In this document: positions 41,626 through 50,356 of the stretch, one piece after another | Numbering within the stretch: position 1 is the first letter of the stretch | Layout of the letters: each line of letters begins with the position of its first letter | Assembly: GCF_039536765.1 (NCBI RefSeq) | Contig: NZ_BAAAZF010000001.1 | Span: forward strand, 2,170,001 to 2,234,000 | DNA: 64,000 nt | Reading direction: 5' to 3' | Source: Parerythrobacter jejuensis | GTDB taxonomy: Bacteria > Pseudomonadota > Alphaproteobacteria > Sphingomonadales > Sphingomonadaceae | The notes under the pieces: generated by a model | The model's input: the letters and a program-made list of their open reading frames with translations, nothing else | Database searches by the model: none | Told to the model about the DNA's origin: nothing | Program-made: the position numbers and the translations under genes

Positions 41626-42807
41626 TCAGTCTTCGACGGCGAAGCTGATTTCAGCATTCGCCTCGAGACGTTTGACGAGGTCTTCGCCCAGGAAGGAGCC
41701 TGGCGTACCCACGCCACCCTCGGCATCGCACTCAAGCAGAGCCATGCCGGTTTCGGCCAGCATACGGCTGGTGGAGCCATAGCCGGGATCGTATTTGCCG
41801 ATCACACCGTAGCGGATTTCTTCGCCGGCGTCGGTCTTGCCGATGAACAGCACATCATAATGGCCGTTCTCGCGCTCTTCCTTGCTCGGCCCTTCACCGG
41901 GCTTCGGCGGCTTGGCACCGAACGGGTTCTTGAGCATTTCAGCGACAGCATTGGCCGCAGCCTTGCCCGCATCACCCGGGCTGGTGAGCATCATCTCGTC
42001 ATACTTGAAGTCCTCACCATAGGGATGTCCGCGCAGAAAATTGGTCCGGTGGACATTCTTGGTGTTGATCGTCGCCATGATGAATGGCGCGGCCCATTTG
42101 CCCGTGTCTTCATCATATTCAGGCAGCAGGCCCGATGGTTGGTTTGGCCCCTCAAAACCGGGAGTGAGGCCGAACGGGCTTTGCAGGATCGGGATTAGAC
42201 TTGGTTTCTTGGCAACGGATTTCATGGTTGCGGTGAGGCTCGCGGCAGTCCCACCCGAAAACGTCCCAGCCATCGCGCGGACGCGACCTTTGACCTGACT
42301 GGCAGGAGCGCCGAAACGCTTCTTTGCTTCCTGCTGGAGCATGAAGACGCCCAAATCGAACGGAATGGAGTCGAACCCGCTGGAAAAGCAGATGCGCGCT
42401 CCGCTGGTTTTTGCGCTTTCGTGATGGGCGTCGATCTGCTCGCGCATCCAGCCCGGCTCTCCGCACAAATCGGCATAGTCGGTGCCAGTGGCGACGCAGG
42501 TGGCGACCAGTTCATCGCCATAGAGCTGGTAGGGGCCGACCGTTGTCAGAACGACGCTGGTACGCTCGCACATTGCCTTCAGGCTGTCGGGATCGCTTGC
42601 ATCGGCGACAATCAGCGGCGTGTCGGCGGGGGCGCCGATTTCGTCGCGCACGGCCTCCAGCTTGTCTTGGCTGCGACCGGCCATAGCCCATTTCGGGGCA
42701 TTCGACTGACCACCATAGTGGCGCACGAAATGTTCGGCGACGAGGCGGCCTGTGTAACCGGTTGCGCCGTAGACAACGATATCGAATTCGCGATTTTCCT
42801 TGGGCAT
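41626..42807 (-). CDS. Saccharopine dehydrogenase-like NAD(P)-binding protein (trans-acting enoyl reductase type)
   Basis: A 393-residue protein with an N-terminal Rossmann motif YGATGYTGRLVAEHF and the further pattern LICEPG-like YADLCGEPGWMREQIDAHH and CFSSGFDSIPFDLGVFMLQQ. This is the family of mycobacterial trans-acting enoyl reductases and animal SCCPDH, linked to lipid metabolism. It follows an acyl-CoA dehydrogenase gene on the same strand, which agrees with a role in acyl-chain reduction. AAGGAGAG before the ATG at 42807 fixes the start. Confidence 0.85.
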   Translation of the reverse strand: MPKENREFDIVVYGATGYTGRLVAEHFVRHYGGQSNAPKWAMAGRSQDKLEAVRDEIGAPADTPLIVADASDPDSLKAMCERTSVVLTTVGPYQLYGDELVATCVATGTDYADLCGEPGWMREQIDAHHESAKTSGARICFSSGFDSIPFDLGVFMLQQEAKKRFGAPASQVKGRVRAMAGTFSGGTAASLTATMKSVAKKPSLIPILQSPFGLTPGFEGPNQPSGLLPEYDEDTGKWAAPFIMATINTKNVHRTNFLRGHPYGEDFKYDEMMLTSPGDAGKAAANAVAEMLKNPFGAKPPKPGEGPSKEERENGHYDVLFIGKTDAGEEIRYGVIGKYDPGYGSTSRMLAETGMALLECDAEGGVGTPGSFLGEDLVKRLEANAEISFAVED

Positions 42808-42884
42808 CACTTCTCTCCTTTGACGCCTGCATGGGCGCGCCATTCAAGAGAGTCAAAGCCGCTACGGCAAAGCTGTTCCCGCGA

Positions 42885-44069
42885 TCAGAATCCGAATTGG
42901 CGACTGGCGAGATCATACATGATCTCCTCCGAGCCGCCGCCTATCGCCATCACACGTACCTCGCGATAGATTCGCTCGACCCGGGCGCCGCGCACGAAAC
43001 TGGCACCGCCCATGATCTGGCATGCTTCGCGCGCGCAATATTCCATGGTTTGGGTGGCTTGGACTTTCAGCAGAGCAAAGTCGCCCGGGAAGGCACAGCC
43101 ATCTTGCACGGTCCAGGCGGCATGATCGATCAAGGCCTGTGTCGCATTGATCATCTGCAGCATCCGCGCGAGTTTGTGGCGCACGGCCTGACGGGTCACC
43201 AGCGGTTTGCCAAAGGTTTCTCGCTCCCGCGCCCAGTCGAGCGCATCCTCGTAACAGAGCCGCGAATAGGCTGCGGCCTGCTGTGCCATACCCAGCCGCT
43301 CGCCGTTGAAATTGCGCATGATCCCGCCAAAGCCCTGGTTTTCGGGCCCGATCAGGTTTTCTGCCGGCACTTCAACATCGTCGAAATGGATTGTGGCGGT
43401 ATCGGAGGAATGCCAACCCATTTTGTCGAGCTTGGTCCGGCTGACACCGGGGCGATCAGTTTCTACCAGCAGCAATGATACTCCGCCCATTCCATCGCCG
43501 CCAGTGCGAACGGCGAGTGTTATGTAATCGGCCCGCATCCCCGAAGTGATCAGCGTTTTGGCGCCATTGACGATATAGCTTGCGCCTTTGCGCTCCGCTC
43601 TGGTCTTGAGATTAGCAACATCCGATCCGCCGCCGGGCTCGGTAATGCCGAGGCAGATAATCTTCTCGCCGCTGAGCACTTCAGGGGCAATGCGCTGCTG
43701 CAAATCGTCACTGCCCATTGCCACGATCGGCGGCAGGCCAATCCCGTGTGTGAGCAGTGAAGCAGGGATGCCACCGGCACCCGGGCGGCACATCTCTTCA
43801 GACTGGACCAGTGAATGGAACGGGTCCCACCCTTTTTCCTCCATCGTACCGCTGCCGCCCAGATGTTCAGGATAGCCGACGCCGATAATTCCCGCCTCGG
43901 CGGCCTTGCGATGCAATGCGCGCGGCAGCTCGCCGGCTGTCTCCCACTCATCGACATGAGGCATGATCTCGCGGCTGACGAAGGTCCGCACGCTGTCAGA
44001 CACGGCCTCGTGCGTTTCGTCATAATGCGGCGAGCGAGCCCGCCATTGGTCGAAGAGCGGGGCTGTCAT
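42885..44069 (-). CDS. Acyl-CoA dehydrogenase
   Basis: A 394-residue flavoenzyme that introduces the alpha-beta double bond in acyl-CoAs. It shows the family segments ICLGITEPGGGSDVANLKTRAERKGASYIVNGAKTLITSGMRADY (FAD-binding), the central RERETFGKPLVTRQAVRHKLARM helix, and QIMGGASFVRGARVERIYREVRVMAIGGGSEEIMYDLASRQ at the C-terminus. It starts 1 bp after the stop of the thioesterase-like gene, so they are co-translated. The catalytic base is probably the glutamate in GGGSEEI. Chain length is unknown. Confidence 0.92.
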   Translation of the reverse strand: MTAPLFDQWRARSPHYDETHEAVSDSVRTFVSREIMPHVDEWETAGELPRALHRKAAEAGIIGVGYPEHLGGSGTMEEKGWDPFHSLVQSEEMCRPGAGGIPASLLTHGIGLPPIVAMGSDDLQQRIAPEVLSGEKIICLGITEPGGGSDVANLKTRAERKGASYIVNGAKTLITSGMRADYITLAVRTGGDGMGGVSLLLVETDRPGVSRTKLDKMGWHSSDTATIHFDDVEVPAENLIGPENQGFGGIMRNFNGERLGMAQQAAAYSRLCYEDALDWARERETFGKPLVTRQAVRHKLARMLQMINATQALIDHAAWTVQDGCAFPGDFALLKVQATQTMEYCAREACQIMGGASFVRGARVERIYREVRVMAIGGGSEEIMYDLASRQFGF

Positions 44070-44070
44070 C

Positions 44071-44859
44071 TCAACCCTTCAGCATCGGGATGCGCGGGAG
44101 TACCCCTGTTTGACTGGAAATCGCCAGCAGCGCGCCATCCTGCGAGAAATGCCGAGCCTGGCCGCTGACGGTGCCGCGATCAAACGCGGCAAGCTCAGTG
44201 ACGCTTAGAACCCAACCTGGCTCTGCGGGTTGGATGAAGCGGTACATATCATCAAGGCTCGATCCGCCGCGAGTTTCGGGGTGTGCCCCAAGGAAGAAAT
44301 CGCTGACGATGGCAAGCCAGCCTGCATCCAATGCAAAGCCGTTCAGCGACCGGGACCATACCGCCTCATATCCCTTGTTCGGCTCACGGATGGCGACCCG
44401 GCGTTCGAACTGATCCTTCAATCCCCCAGGGGCACTCCAGTCCGGCCCGTCATCAGGGGGGGATTGGTCCGGTGCAGGTACGTCGGGCATGGTGGCAAAG
44501 ACGCGTTGTTCGGATGGCTCGCGGGCGCCAAGGGCGGCAGATATACGGTGCGTTGGCCGCCCGTTGACCGAGATATTGGCGCGAAACTGCGCCACTGATT
44601 GGCCACCCCCGCATTGCTCGCATGTGATCGTCAGCTCTTCTGCGTGCTGGGTCGGGCTGAGGAACTGCGCCTGGGCCCACAGTAGCGGCAATTGGCTTTC
44701 CAATTGCATGGCGTCGACGGCGGCTGCAATGGCGACGCCGCCCATCACATGCGGTGCGCCGTCAGGGCCGACAGTCGCAGGTGGCATGACCGGCAGAATA
44801 TATTGACCGGAGCGTTCGCCCGGCACCACGCGCCAGAACGGATAGCTCGCAATTGTCAT
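44071..44859 (-). CDS. Acyl-CoA thioesterase-like protein (TesB/hotdog)
   Basis: A 262-residue protein with two hotdog halves. The first has VMGGVAIAAAVDAMQLESQLPLLWAQAQFLSPTQHAEELTI; the second has GWLAIVSDFFLGAHPETRGGSSLDDMYRFIQPAEPGWVLSVTELAAFDRGTVSGQARHFSQDGALLAISSQTGVL, the TesB-like active half with the D/T/Q-type residues. It probably cleaves acyl-CoA. It sits between dcd (10 bp upstream) and the acyl-CoA dehydrogenase gene (1 bp downstream), in the same run. The start at 44859 follows a weak GAGAAAG site. Confidence 0.8.
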   Translation of the reverse strand: MTIASYPFWRVVPGERSGQYILPVMPPATVGPDGAPHVMGGVAIAAAVDAMQLESQLPLLWAQAQFLSPTQHAEELTITCEQCGGGQSVAQFRANISVNGRPTHRISAALGAREPSEQRVFATMPDVPAPDQSPPDDGPDWSAPGGLKDQFERRVAIREPNKGYEAVWSRSLNGFALDAGWLAIVSDFFLGAHPETRGGSSLDDMYRFIQPAEPGWVLSVTELAAFDRGTVSGQARHFSQDGALLAISSQTGVLPRIPMLKG

Positions 44860-44869
44860 GGCCGCTTTC

Positions 44870-45424
44870 TCATAGTTTGGGCAACGTGACGCCTCGCTGC
44901 CCCATATATTTCCCGGCGCGATCCTTGTAGCTTGTCTCGCACCGTTCGTTGCCCTTGAGGAACAGGAACTGGCACGCGCCTTCATTGGCGTAAATCTTGG
45001 CAGGCAATGGCGTGGTGTTGGAAAATTCCAGTGTTACATGGCCTTCCCAACCCGGCTCCAGCGGGGTCACATTCACAATGATCCCGCACCGGGCATAGGT
45101 GCTCTTGCCGAGGCAGATAACCAGGACATCTTCGGGGATCCGGAAATATTCCACCGTGCGCGCCAGCGCGAAGGAATTGGGCGGGATGATGCAAACATCG
45201 GTTTCACGATCGACGAAATTCTTGGGATCGAATTCCTTGGGATCGACCACACTGGAATCGACATTCGTGAAAATCTTGAATTCCGGGGCTACGCGGGCGT
45301 CGTAGCCGTAAGAGCTCAGGCCGTAGGAAATGCAGCCATCACGCCGTTGCGCCTCCTCGAACGGTTCGATCATACCGTTCGATTGCGCTGCTTCCCGAAT
45401 CCATTTGTCGCTGAGAATCGCCAT
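44870..45424 (-). CDS. dcd: dCTP deaminase
   Basis: Dcd converts dCTP to dUTP, feeding dTTP synthesis. The 184-residue protein is of normal length and shows IRMYGMI-type start ([22 protein letters not shown]), [14 protein letters not shown], the catalytic [55 protein letters not shown] with the active-site glutamate, and [12 protein letters not shown] at the end. It is the first gene of the minus-strand run that continues with fatty-acid genes, a mix of functions that is probably just convenient transcription. Confidence 0.95.
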   Translation of the reverse strand: MAILSDKWIREAAQSNGMIEPFEEAQRRDGCISYGLSSYGYDARVAPEFKIFTNVDSSVVDPKEFDPKNFVDRETDVCIIPPNSFALARTVEYFRIPEDVLVICLGKSTYARCGIIVNVTPLEPGWEGHVTLEFSNTTPLPAKIYANEGACQFLFLKGNERCETSYKDRAGKYMGQRGVTLPKL

Positions 45425-45505
45425 TTGCCTGTGATTCCCGAGTCCCGGGCGCGCGGCAAGCTGGCTGGCAATATTATCCCTACCTCATCAGCCGCACCCG
45501 CAGGC

Positions 45506-46033
45506 TTAGCGGATCGGCGAGGCGCCGAGCGAGGGGTTAAGGCCGGTGATATGATTGAGCCATTTCTTCGGCCGCCGCAGCATCTTCTGGGGGTACTCAA
45601 CCCGCAGGCCTGCGAGCTCGGCCATTCGACCGACGAAGTGAATGCAATTGCGTGTTTCGAGGCTGTAATAGTCGCCTGGTGCATCACGCCAGCGGATCAT
45701 TTCGGCCTTGATCCGGCGATATTGGGCGTCGCTGATGGTCAGAGTGAAATGACGGTTGGTCTTGCGGATCATCTTGGGCGTTTCGGTGATGATTGCCTGT
45801 TTGACCGGGCCATTGAGGATCGCCGGTGTGGTCTTCTTGGCGGAGAAGCCGAAGTTCTCGTTCACGGCTCTGCCATTGGAAAGCGTGCCTTCCAGCACCA
45901 CGAAGGCATGCGGGTAGCGCCCGAACAGCACCGAGCCATTGAAGGAATGGAAATGCATCCGGACTTCGGCGAAGGCGGCATGCGACCAAGCCAGCGCGAA
46001 CACGGCGATGAACAATTTAACAAAACGCGTCAT
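45506..46033 (-). CDS. Secreted protein with possible permuted papain-like (NlpC/P60, LRAT-type) fold
   Basis: The 175-residue protein has a signal peptide (FIAVFALAWSHAAFA). The mature part has FGRYPHAFVVLEG, with a histidine in an early strand, and later DAPGDYYSLETRNCIHFVGRMAELAGL, with a cysteine at a helix start after an aromatic-rich loop. His first, then N-Cys, is the order of circularly permuted NlpC/P60-like hydrolases (YiiX/LRAT type). It could be a periplasmic amidase or acyltransferase; this is inference from the motif order only. Confidence 0.6.
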   Translation of the reverse strand: MTRFVKLFIAVFALAWSHAAFAEVRMHFHSFNGSVLFGRYPHAFVVLEGTLSNGRAVNENFGFSAKKTTPAILNGPVKQAIITETPKMIRKTNRHFTLTISDAQYRRIKAEMIRWRDAPGDYYSLETRNCIHFVGRMAELAGLRVEYPQKMLRRPKKWLNHITGLNPSLGASPIR

Positions 46034-46090
46034 GGCAGGCTTTCTAACGCTCCGATCCCGCAATGATAAGCCCTTCGCGACCGGGAACCG

Positions 46091-49000
46091 CTATCCCGCC
46101 AGCAGCGTGGCATTTCCGCCAGCCGCAGTCGTATCGATGCAGACAACGCGTTCAGTCGCGAAACGCGCGACATAATGCGGCCCGCCGGCTTTCGGGCCGG
46201 TACCAGACAAGCCTTCGCCTCCGAAGGGCTGGCTTTCGACGACCGCCCCGATCTGGTTCCGATTGACGTAGAAATTGCCCACGGTGGCGCGTGCTTCGAC
46301 AAAGCGCCGTGTTGCTTCGAGCCTGCTATGAAGCCCCAGCGTGAGACCAAAGCCGGTTGAATTGATATCGGCAATCACCTTGCCCAGCTCGTCTGCCTTG
46401 AATCGGGCGACATGCAGGATTGGACCGAAGTTCTCGCGCCTCAGGTCGAGGATGGAGTCGAGTTCGATGATCGAGGGTGCGACAAAGCAACCCTTGGCCG
46501 TGCCGCGCGGCAATTTGCGACGCCACACGATGCGTCCAGCCTTCTTGCGGCGCGCGACATGACGTTCCAGCGCGGCTTTGGCATCGGGGTCGATCACAGG
46601 GCCGACATCTGTCGCGAGGTCAGCCGGATCGCCGATCGTCAATGCCTCGAATGCACCGCGGATCATTGCCAGCATTTCGTCGTAAACATCATCCTGGATG
46701 TAGAGCATACGCTGGGCCGAGCAGCGTTGGCCGGCGCTCTGGAAGGCGCTGGCGATCACATCGCGGGTCACTTGTTCGGGCAGGGCGGAACTGTCGACGA
46801 TCATGGCGTTCTGGCCACCCGTTTCTGCGATGAAGGTCGCGATCGGGCCTTCGCGCGCTGCCAGGGTGCGATTGATCGCCTGCGCGGTATCGGTCGATCC
46901 GGTAAAGGCGACACCGGCAATGCGCGGATCAGATGTGATCATCTGGCCGACATCGCCGGCCCCCGGCACGAGCTGGAACACCTCTTCGGGAATACCGGCC
47001 GCATGACACAATCGGACGGCCAGCGCCGCGATAAGCGGGGTCTGTTCGGCGGGCTTGGCAATGACGGTATTGCCCGCCGCAAGCGCAGCGGCAGCCGGGC
47101 CGATAAAGATGGCGAGCGGGAAATTCCACGGGCTGATCGTCGCGAAAACGCCGCGTCCGGCGAGGCCAAGGCGGTTCTCCTCGCCGGTTGGGCCGGGCAA
47201 CAGGACTGGTGCCGTGAATTGGCGCCGAGCCTCGCCAGCGTAGAAGCGAAGGAAGTCCACCGCCTCGCGCAATTCGAGCACCGCATCGAGCAGCGATTTC
47301 CCTGCCTCACGCTGGCACAGCGAGAGAATTTCGTCGGTATGCTCTTCAAAGGTGTCGGCCGCAGCTTCCAGCAGCAGCGCGCGCTTTTCACCGCCCAACG
47401 CGTTCCAGCCGGGTTGGATGGCCAGGGCACGGGTGATGGCAGTCTCTACCTCTTCCTGGGTCGAGTCGCGCCGCGTCCCCACTTCATGGGTCAGGTCTTG
47501 CGGGGCGTTGATGGGGGCTTCCTCGCCCGCATCGTCAGCCGGGAAGGTCGGACCAGCATACCAACGCTTCGTGGCCAGCGCGCCAAGACGGTCTTCCAGC
47601 GGATCGAGCACCAGCGGGTCCGACAGATCAATGCCCGCGCTATTTACCCGGCCCGGGAAAATCGCGACAGGCAGCGGTATCGCTGGATTGCGCTTTGGCT
47701 CTAGCGCGGCAAGCTCTGCCACCGGATCATTTGCCAGTGCAGAAGCCGGCACATCGGCATCGGCCATGCGATTGACGAAGGAGCTGTTGGCGCCATTTTC
47801 AAGCAAGCGTCGTACGAGATAGGCGAGCAGATCCTTGTGGCTGCCGACAGGCGCATAGATGCGTACAGGGGTCTTGCGGTTGCCTTCCTGCGTGCCAAGT
47901 GCCTCGAACAGCTCCTCGCCCATTCCATGCAGCCGCTGGAATTCAAATGCTGCGCTATCTGTTGGGGCGTTGTTGCCCGATGCGGAGGCCGCCTCGGCCA
48001 GTGCCTTGATGGCGCCGACAGTGTAGGCGTTATGGGTCGCAAAAGCGGGGTAGATCGCTTCGGGTGCCGCCAGCAACTTTGCTGCGCAAGCGAGGTAGGA
48101 GACATCGGTCGCAACCTTGCGGGTGAAGACCGGGAAATCGCTGTATCCGCCGACCTGGCTCAGCTTAATTTCGGTATCCCAATAGGCGCCTTTGACCAGG
48201 CGCACCATCAGCCGGCGGTCGTGCCGTCGGGCCAGTTTGATCACCCAGTCGCACAGCGGGGCGGCCCGTTTCTGATAGGCCTGGATGGCCAAGCCGAAGC
48301 CTTCCCAATGGCCCGCAAACAGCGCGTCATCCGCGACCAGGCTTTCAATGATATCCATCGAAAGTTCCAGCCGCTCGGCTTCCTCGGCATCGATGGTGAA
48401 GTGGATATTGGCATCGCGCGCTTGCACGGCAAGCTCGCGTACAATCGGCACCAGGGCCGCTTTTGCAGCCTGGCCGTGAAAGTGATCGTATTTGGGGTAG
48501 AGCGCCGAAAGTTTGACCGAGATGCCCGGGCTGCTTTGCACGGACCCGTCCGCCTCATGTGCCAGTCGCTCGATAGCCCGGGCATAGGCTTCGCGATAGC
48601 GTTCCGCGTCGGAAAAGGTCATGGCGGCTTCGCCCAGCATGTCGAAACTGTGGGTCAGTCCCTTGGCCCTCTCGGGTGCGGCGCGTTTGAGAGCTTCCCC
48701 GATGGTCCGCCCGAAGACGAACTGCCCGCCCAAGATCTTCATCGCCTGCAAGGTAGCCTTGCGGATCACCGGCTCACCGACCCGGCCAATCGTCCGCTTG
48801 AGCGTTGCGCCCATCCCGCGCTGATGCTCTTCGGGCCGTTCCAGCACTTCGCCCGTCATCATCAGCGAGAATGTTGCCGCATTGACGAAGGTGGAGGAGC
48901 TTTCCCCGAGATGGTCGGACCAGTCGATATCGCCCAGCTTGTCACGGATCAGCGCATCTGCTGTCTCGCTGTCGGGAACGCGCAGCAAGGCTTCGGCGAG

Positions 49001-49273
49001 GCACATCAGGGCGATGCCTTCTTCTGTCGCCAGGCCGTAGGTATGGAGAAACGCATCGATCCCGCTCGCCTTGCGGGCGCGGGCCTCTTCGATCAGCTTG
49101 CAGGCCAAACCTGCCGACTGGTCGTGTAGCCGCGTAGCAGCGCTCGCCTGGGCCAGCCTTTCCGTTACGCACGGGCCCTCTTCCTGGCGATAGGCGAGAC
49201 GCAAATTGGTGCGATCGAGCGGTGCGAGCGCAGACACGGATTTGGTCATTGTCTCGGACTGGTTCTTGGACAT
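46091..49273 (-). CDS. putA: Bifunctional proline dehydrogenase / delta-1-pyrroline-5-carboxylate dehydrogenase
   Basis: PutA oxidises proline to glutamate in two steps at the inner membrane. The 1060-residue protein has the FAD-binding PRODH domain (about 150-480, with LMVRLVKGAYWDTEIK and VFTRKVATDVSYLACA) and the NAD-dependent P5CDH domain (about 530-1010, with TISPWNFPLAIFIGPAAAALAAGNTVIAKPAEQTP, AFTGSTDTAQAINR and the catalytic cysteine in SAGQRCSAQRML). There is no N-terminal ribbon-helix-helix domain, so it is not a trifunctional regulator; control of putA must come from another protein. It is divergent from an SDR gene. Confidence 0.95.
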   Translation of the reverse strand: MSKNQSETMTKSVSALAPLDRTNLRLAYRQEEGPCVTERLAQASAATRLHDQSAGLACKLIEEARARKASGIDAFLHTYGLATEEGIALMCLAEALLRVPDSETADALIRDKLGDIDWSDHLGESSSTFVNAATFSLMMTGEVLERPEEHQRGMGATLKRTIGRVGEPVIRKATLQAMKILGGQFVFGRTIGEALKRAAPERAKGLTHSFDMLGEAAMTFSDAERYREAYARAIERLAHEADGSVQSSPGISVKLSALYPKYDHFHGQAAKAALVPIVRELAVQARDANIHFTIDAEEAERLELSMDIIESLVADDALFAGHWEGFGLAIQAYQKRAAPLCDWVIKLARRHDRRLMVRLVKGAYWDTEIKLSQVGGYSDFPVFTRKVATDVSYLACAAKLLAAPEAIYPAFATHNAYTVGAIKALAEAASASGNNAPTDSAAFEFQRLHGMGEELFEALGTQEGNRKTPVRIYAPVGSHKDLLAYLVRRLLENGANSSFVNRMADADVPASALANDPVAELAALEPKRNPAIPLPVAIFPGRVNSAGIDLSDPLVLDPLEDRLGALATKRWYAGPTFPADDAGEEAPINAPQDLTHEVGTRRDSTQEEVETAITRALAIQPGWNALGGEKRALLLEAAADTFEEHTDEILSLCQREAGKSLLDAVLELREAVDFLRFYAGEARRQFTAPVLLPGPTGEENRLGLAGRGVFATISPWNFPLAIFIGPAAAALAAGNTVIAKPAEQTPLIAALAVRLCHAAGIPEEVFQLVPGAGDVGQMITSDPRIAGVAFTGSTDTAQAINRTLAAREGPIATFIAETGGQNAMIVDSSALPEQVTRDVIASAFQSAGQRCSAQRMLYIQDDVYDEMLAMIRGAFEALTIGDPADLATDVGPVIDPDAKAALERHVARRKKAGRIVWRRKLPRGTAKGCFVAPSIIELDSILDLRRENFGPILHVARFKADELGKVIADINSTGFGLTLGLHSRLEATRRFVEARATVGNFYVNRNQIGAVVESQPFGGEGLSGTGPKAGGPHYVARFATERVVCIDTTAAGGNATLLAG

Positions 49274-49448
49274 GGGCGTTCAATCAATTCGTTAGTCGAT
49301 TCGGATGGCGCGTGGCCCTAATTCGCCCCTGAACCCGGTTTCACCTGTAATCAAGTGAAGTCGCATCCTGCTTTGGTCCACCCCCGTGGACATCGGCCCT
49401 TTGGTTGGGCAGTGCAGGCATAAGACTGGCATGAATGGAGAGAGTGCG

Positions 49449-50351
49449 ATGGACGTTTCGAAGCTGATGTATCGCGATGGCTTGATGGATGGCGAACGCA
49501 TTCTTGTGACCGGCGGCGGCACCGGGCTGGGCCGTGAAATGACCGAGGCTTTCCTCAAACTCGGAGCCACTGTTTACATTTGTGGTCGACGGCAGGGCAA
49601 GGCGCAGGACACTGCGGATGAGCTGATGGCGCAGCATGGCGGCAAGGTGGTCGCGCATGGCTGTGACATTCGTGATGCCGATGCGATCAAGGCGATGGTC
49701 GATGCGATCTGGGAAGAGGGCGGCGCGCTGACCGGGCTGGTCAACAACGCTGCAGGTAACTTCATCAGCCGGACCGAGGATCTTTCGATCAACGGTTTCA
49801 ACGCGATTTCCGACATCGTGTTTCGCGGCACTTTCTACATCACCCATGAAGTTGGCACGCGGCTGATCAAGGAAGGCAAGAGCGCCAGTTTCCTGTCGAT
49901 CCTGACCACATGGGTCTGGAATGGTGGCCCTTTCACTGTGCCCTCTGCGATGAGCAAGTCCGCCATCAACAATATGACCCAGAGCCTGGCGGCGGAGTGG
50001 GGCCGTTATGGCCTGCGCTTTAACGCAATCGCGCCCGGTCTTTTCCCGACAGACGGGATGAGCGCACGGCTTTCGCCCGATGGGCGGGGAAACAACTCAA
50101 ACGATCGCGCCAATCCGATGGGGCGGCATGGCGAAATGCATGAACTGGCGAACCTTGCGGTGTTTCTTATGGGCCCCGGCGCCGAATGGGTGAACGGGCA
50201 GACCATCGCGATCGACGGAGCCGGTTATCAAGCGACAGGTGGCAATTTCTACCACACACTGGCACCGCTGGGTGACGAAGAATGGGCCAAGATGCGCGAC
50301 ATGATCAAAGGCACGAACGCCAAGGACAAGGCTGACCGGACGGTGGGCTAG
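49449..50351 (+). CDS. SDR oxidoreductase, 2,4-dienoyl-CoA/trans-2-enoyl-CoA reductase-like
   Basis: The 300-residue SDR has the NADP motif TGGGTGLGREM, the NNAAGNFISRTEDLSINGFNAISDIVFRGTFYITHEVGTRLI region, which is typical of 2,4-dienoyl-CoA reductase-like enzymes (NAAGNFi), and an active site in which the tyrosine of YxxxK is replaced (VPSAMSKSAINNM). That replacement is also seen in the dienoyl-CoA reductase group. GGAGAG before the ATG at 49449 supports this start; ATG at 49431 is an alternative. It probably acts in degradation of unsaturated fatty acids. Its stop lies 5 bp from the end of the giant convergent gene. Confidence 0.82.
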   Translation: MDVSKLMYRDGLMDGERILVTGGGTGLGREMTEAFLKLGATVYICGRRQGKAQDTADELMAQHGGKVVAHGCDIRDADAIKAMVDAIWEEGGALTGLVNNAAGNFISRTEDLSINGFNAISDIVFRGTFYITHEVGTRLIKEGKSASFLSILTTWVWNGGPFTVPSAMSKSAINNMTQSLAAEWGRYGLRFNAIAPGLFPTDGMSARLSPDGRGNNSNDRANPMGRHGEMHELANLAVFLMGPGAEWVNGQTIAIDGAGYQATGGNFYHTLAPLGDEEWAKMRDMIKGTNAKDKADRTVG

Positions 50352-50356
50352 GCCCT

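Noticed and set aside
46412-47704. 430-codon plus-strand frame within putA
   Set aside because: Antisense shadow; the putA frame contains all catalytic motifs.
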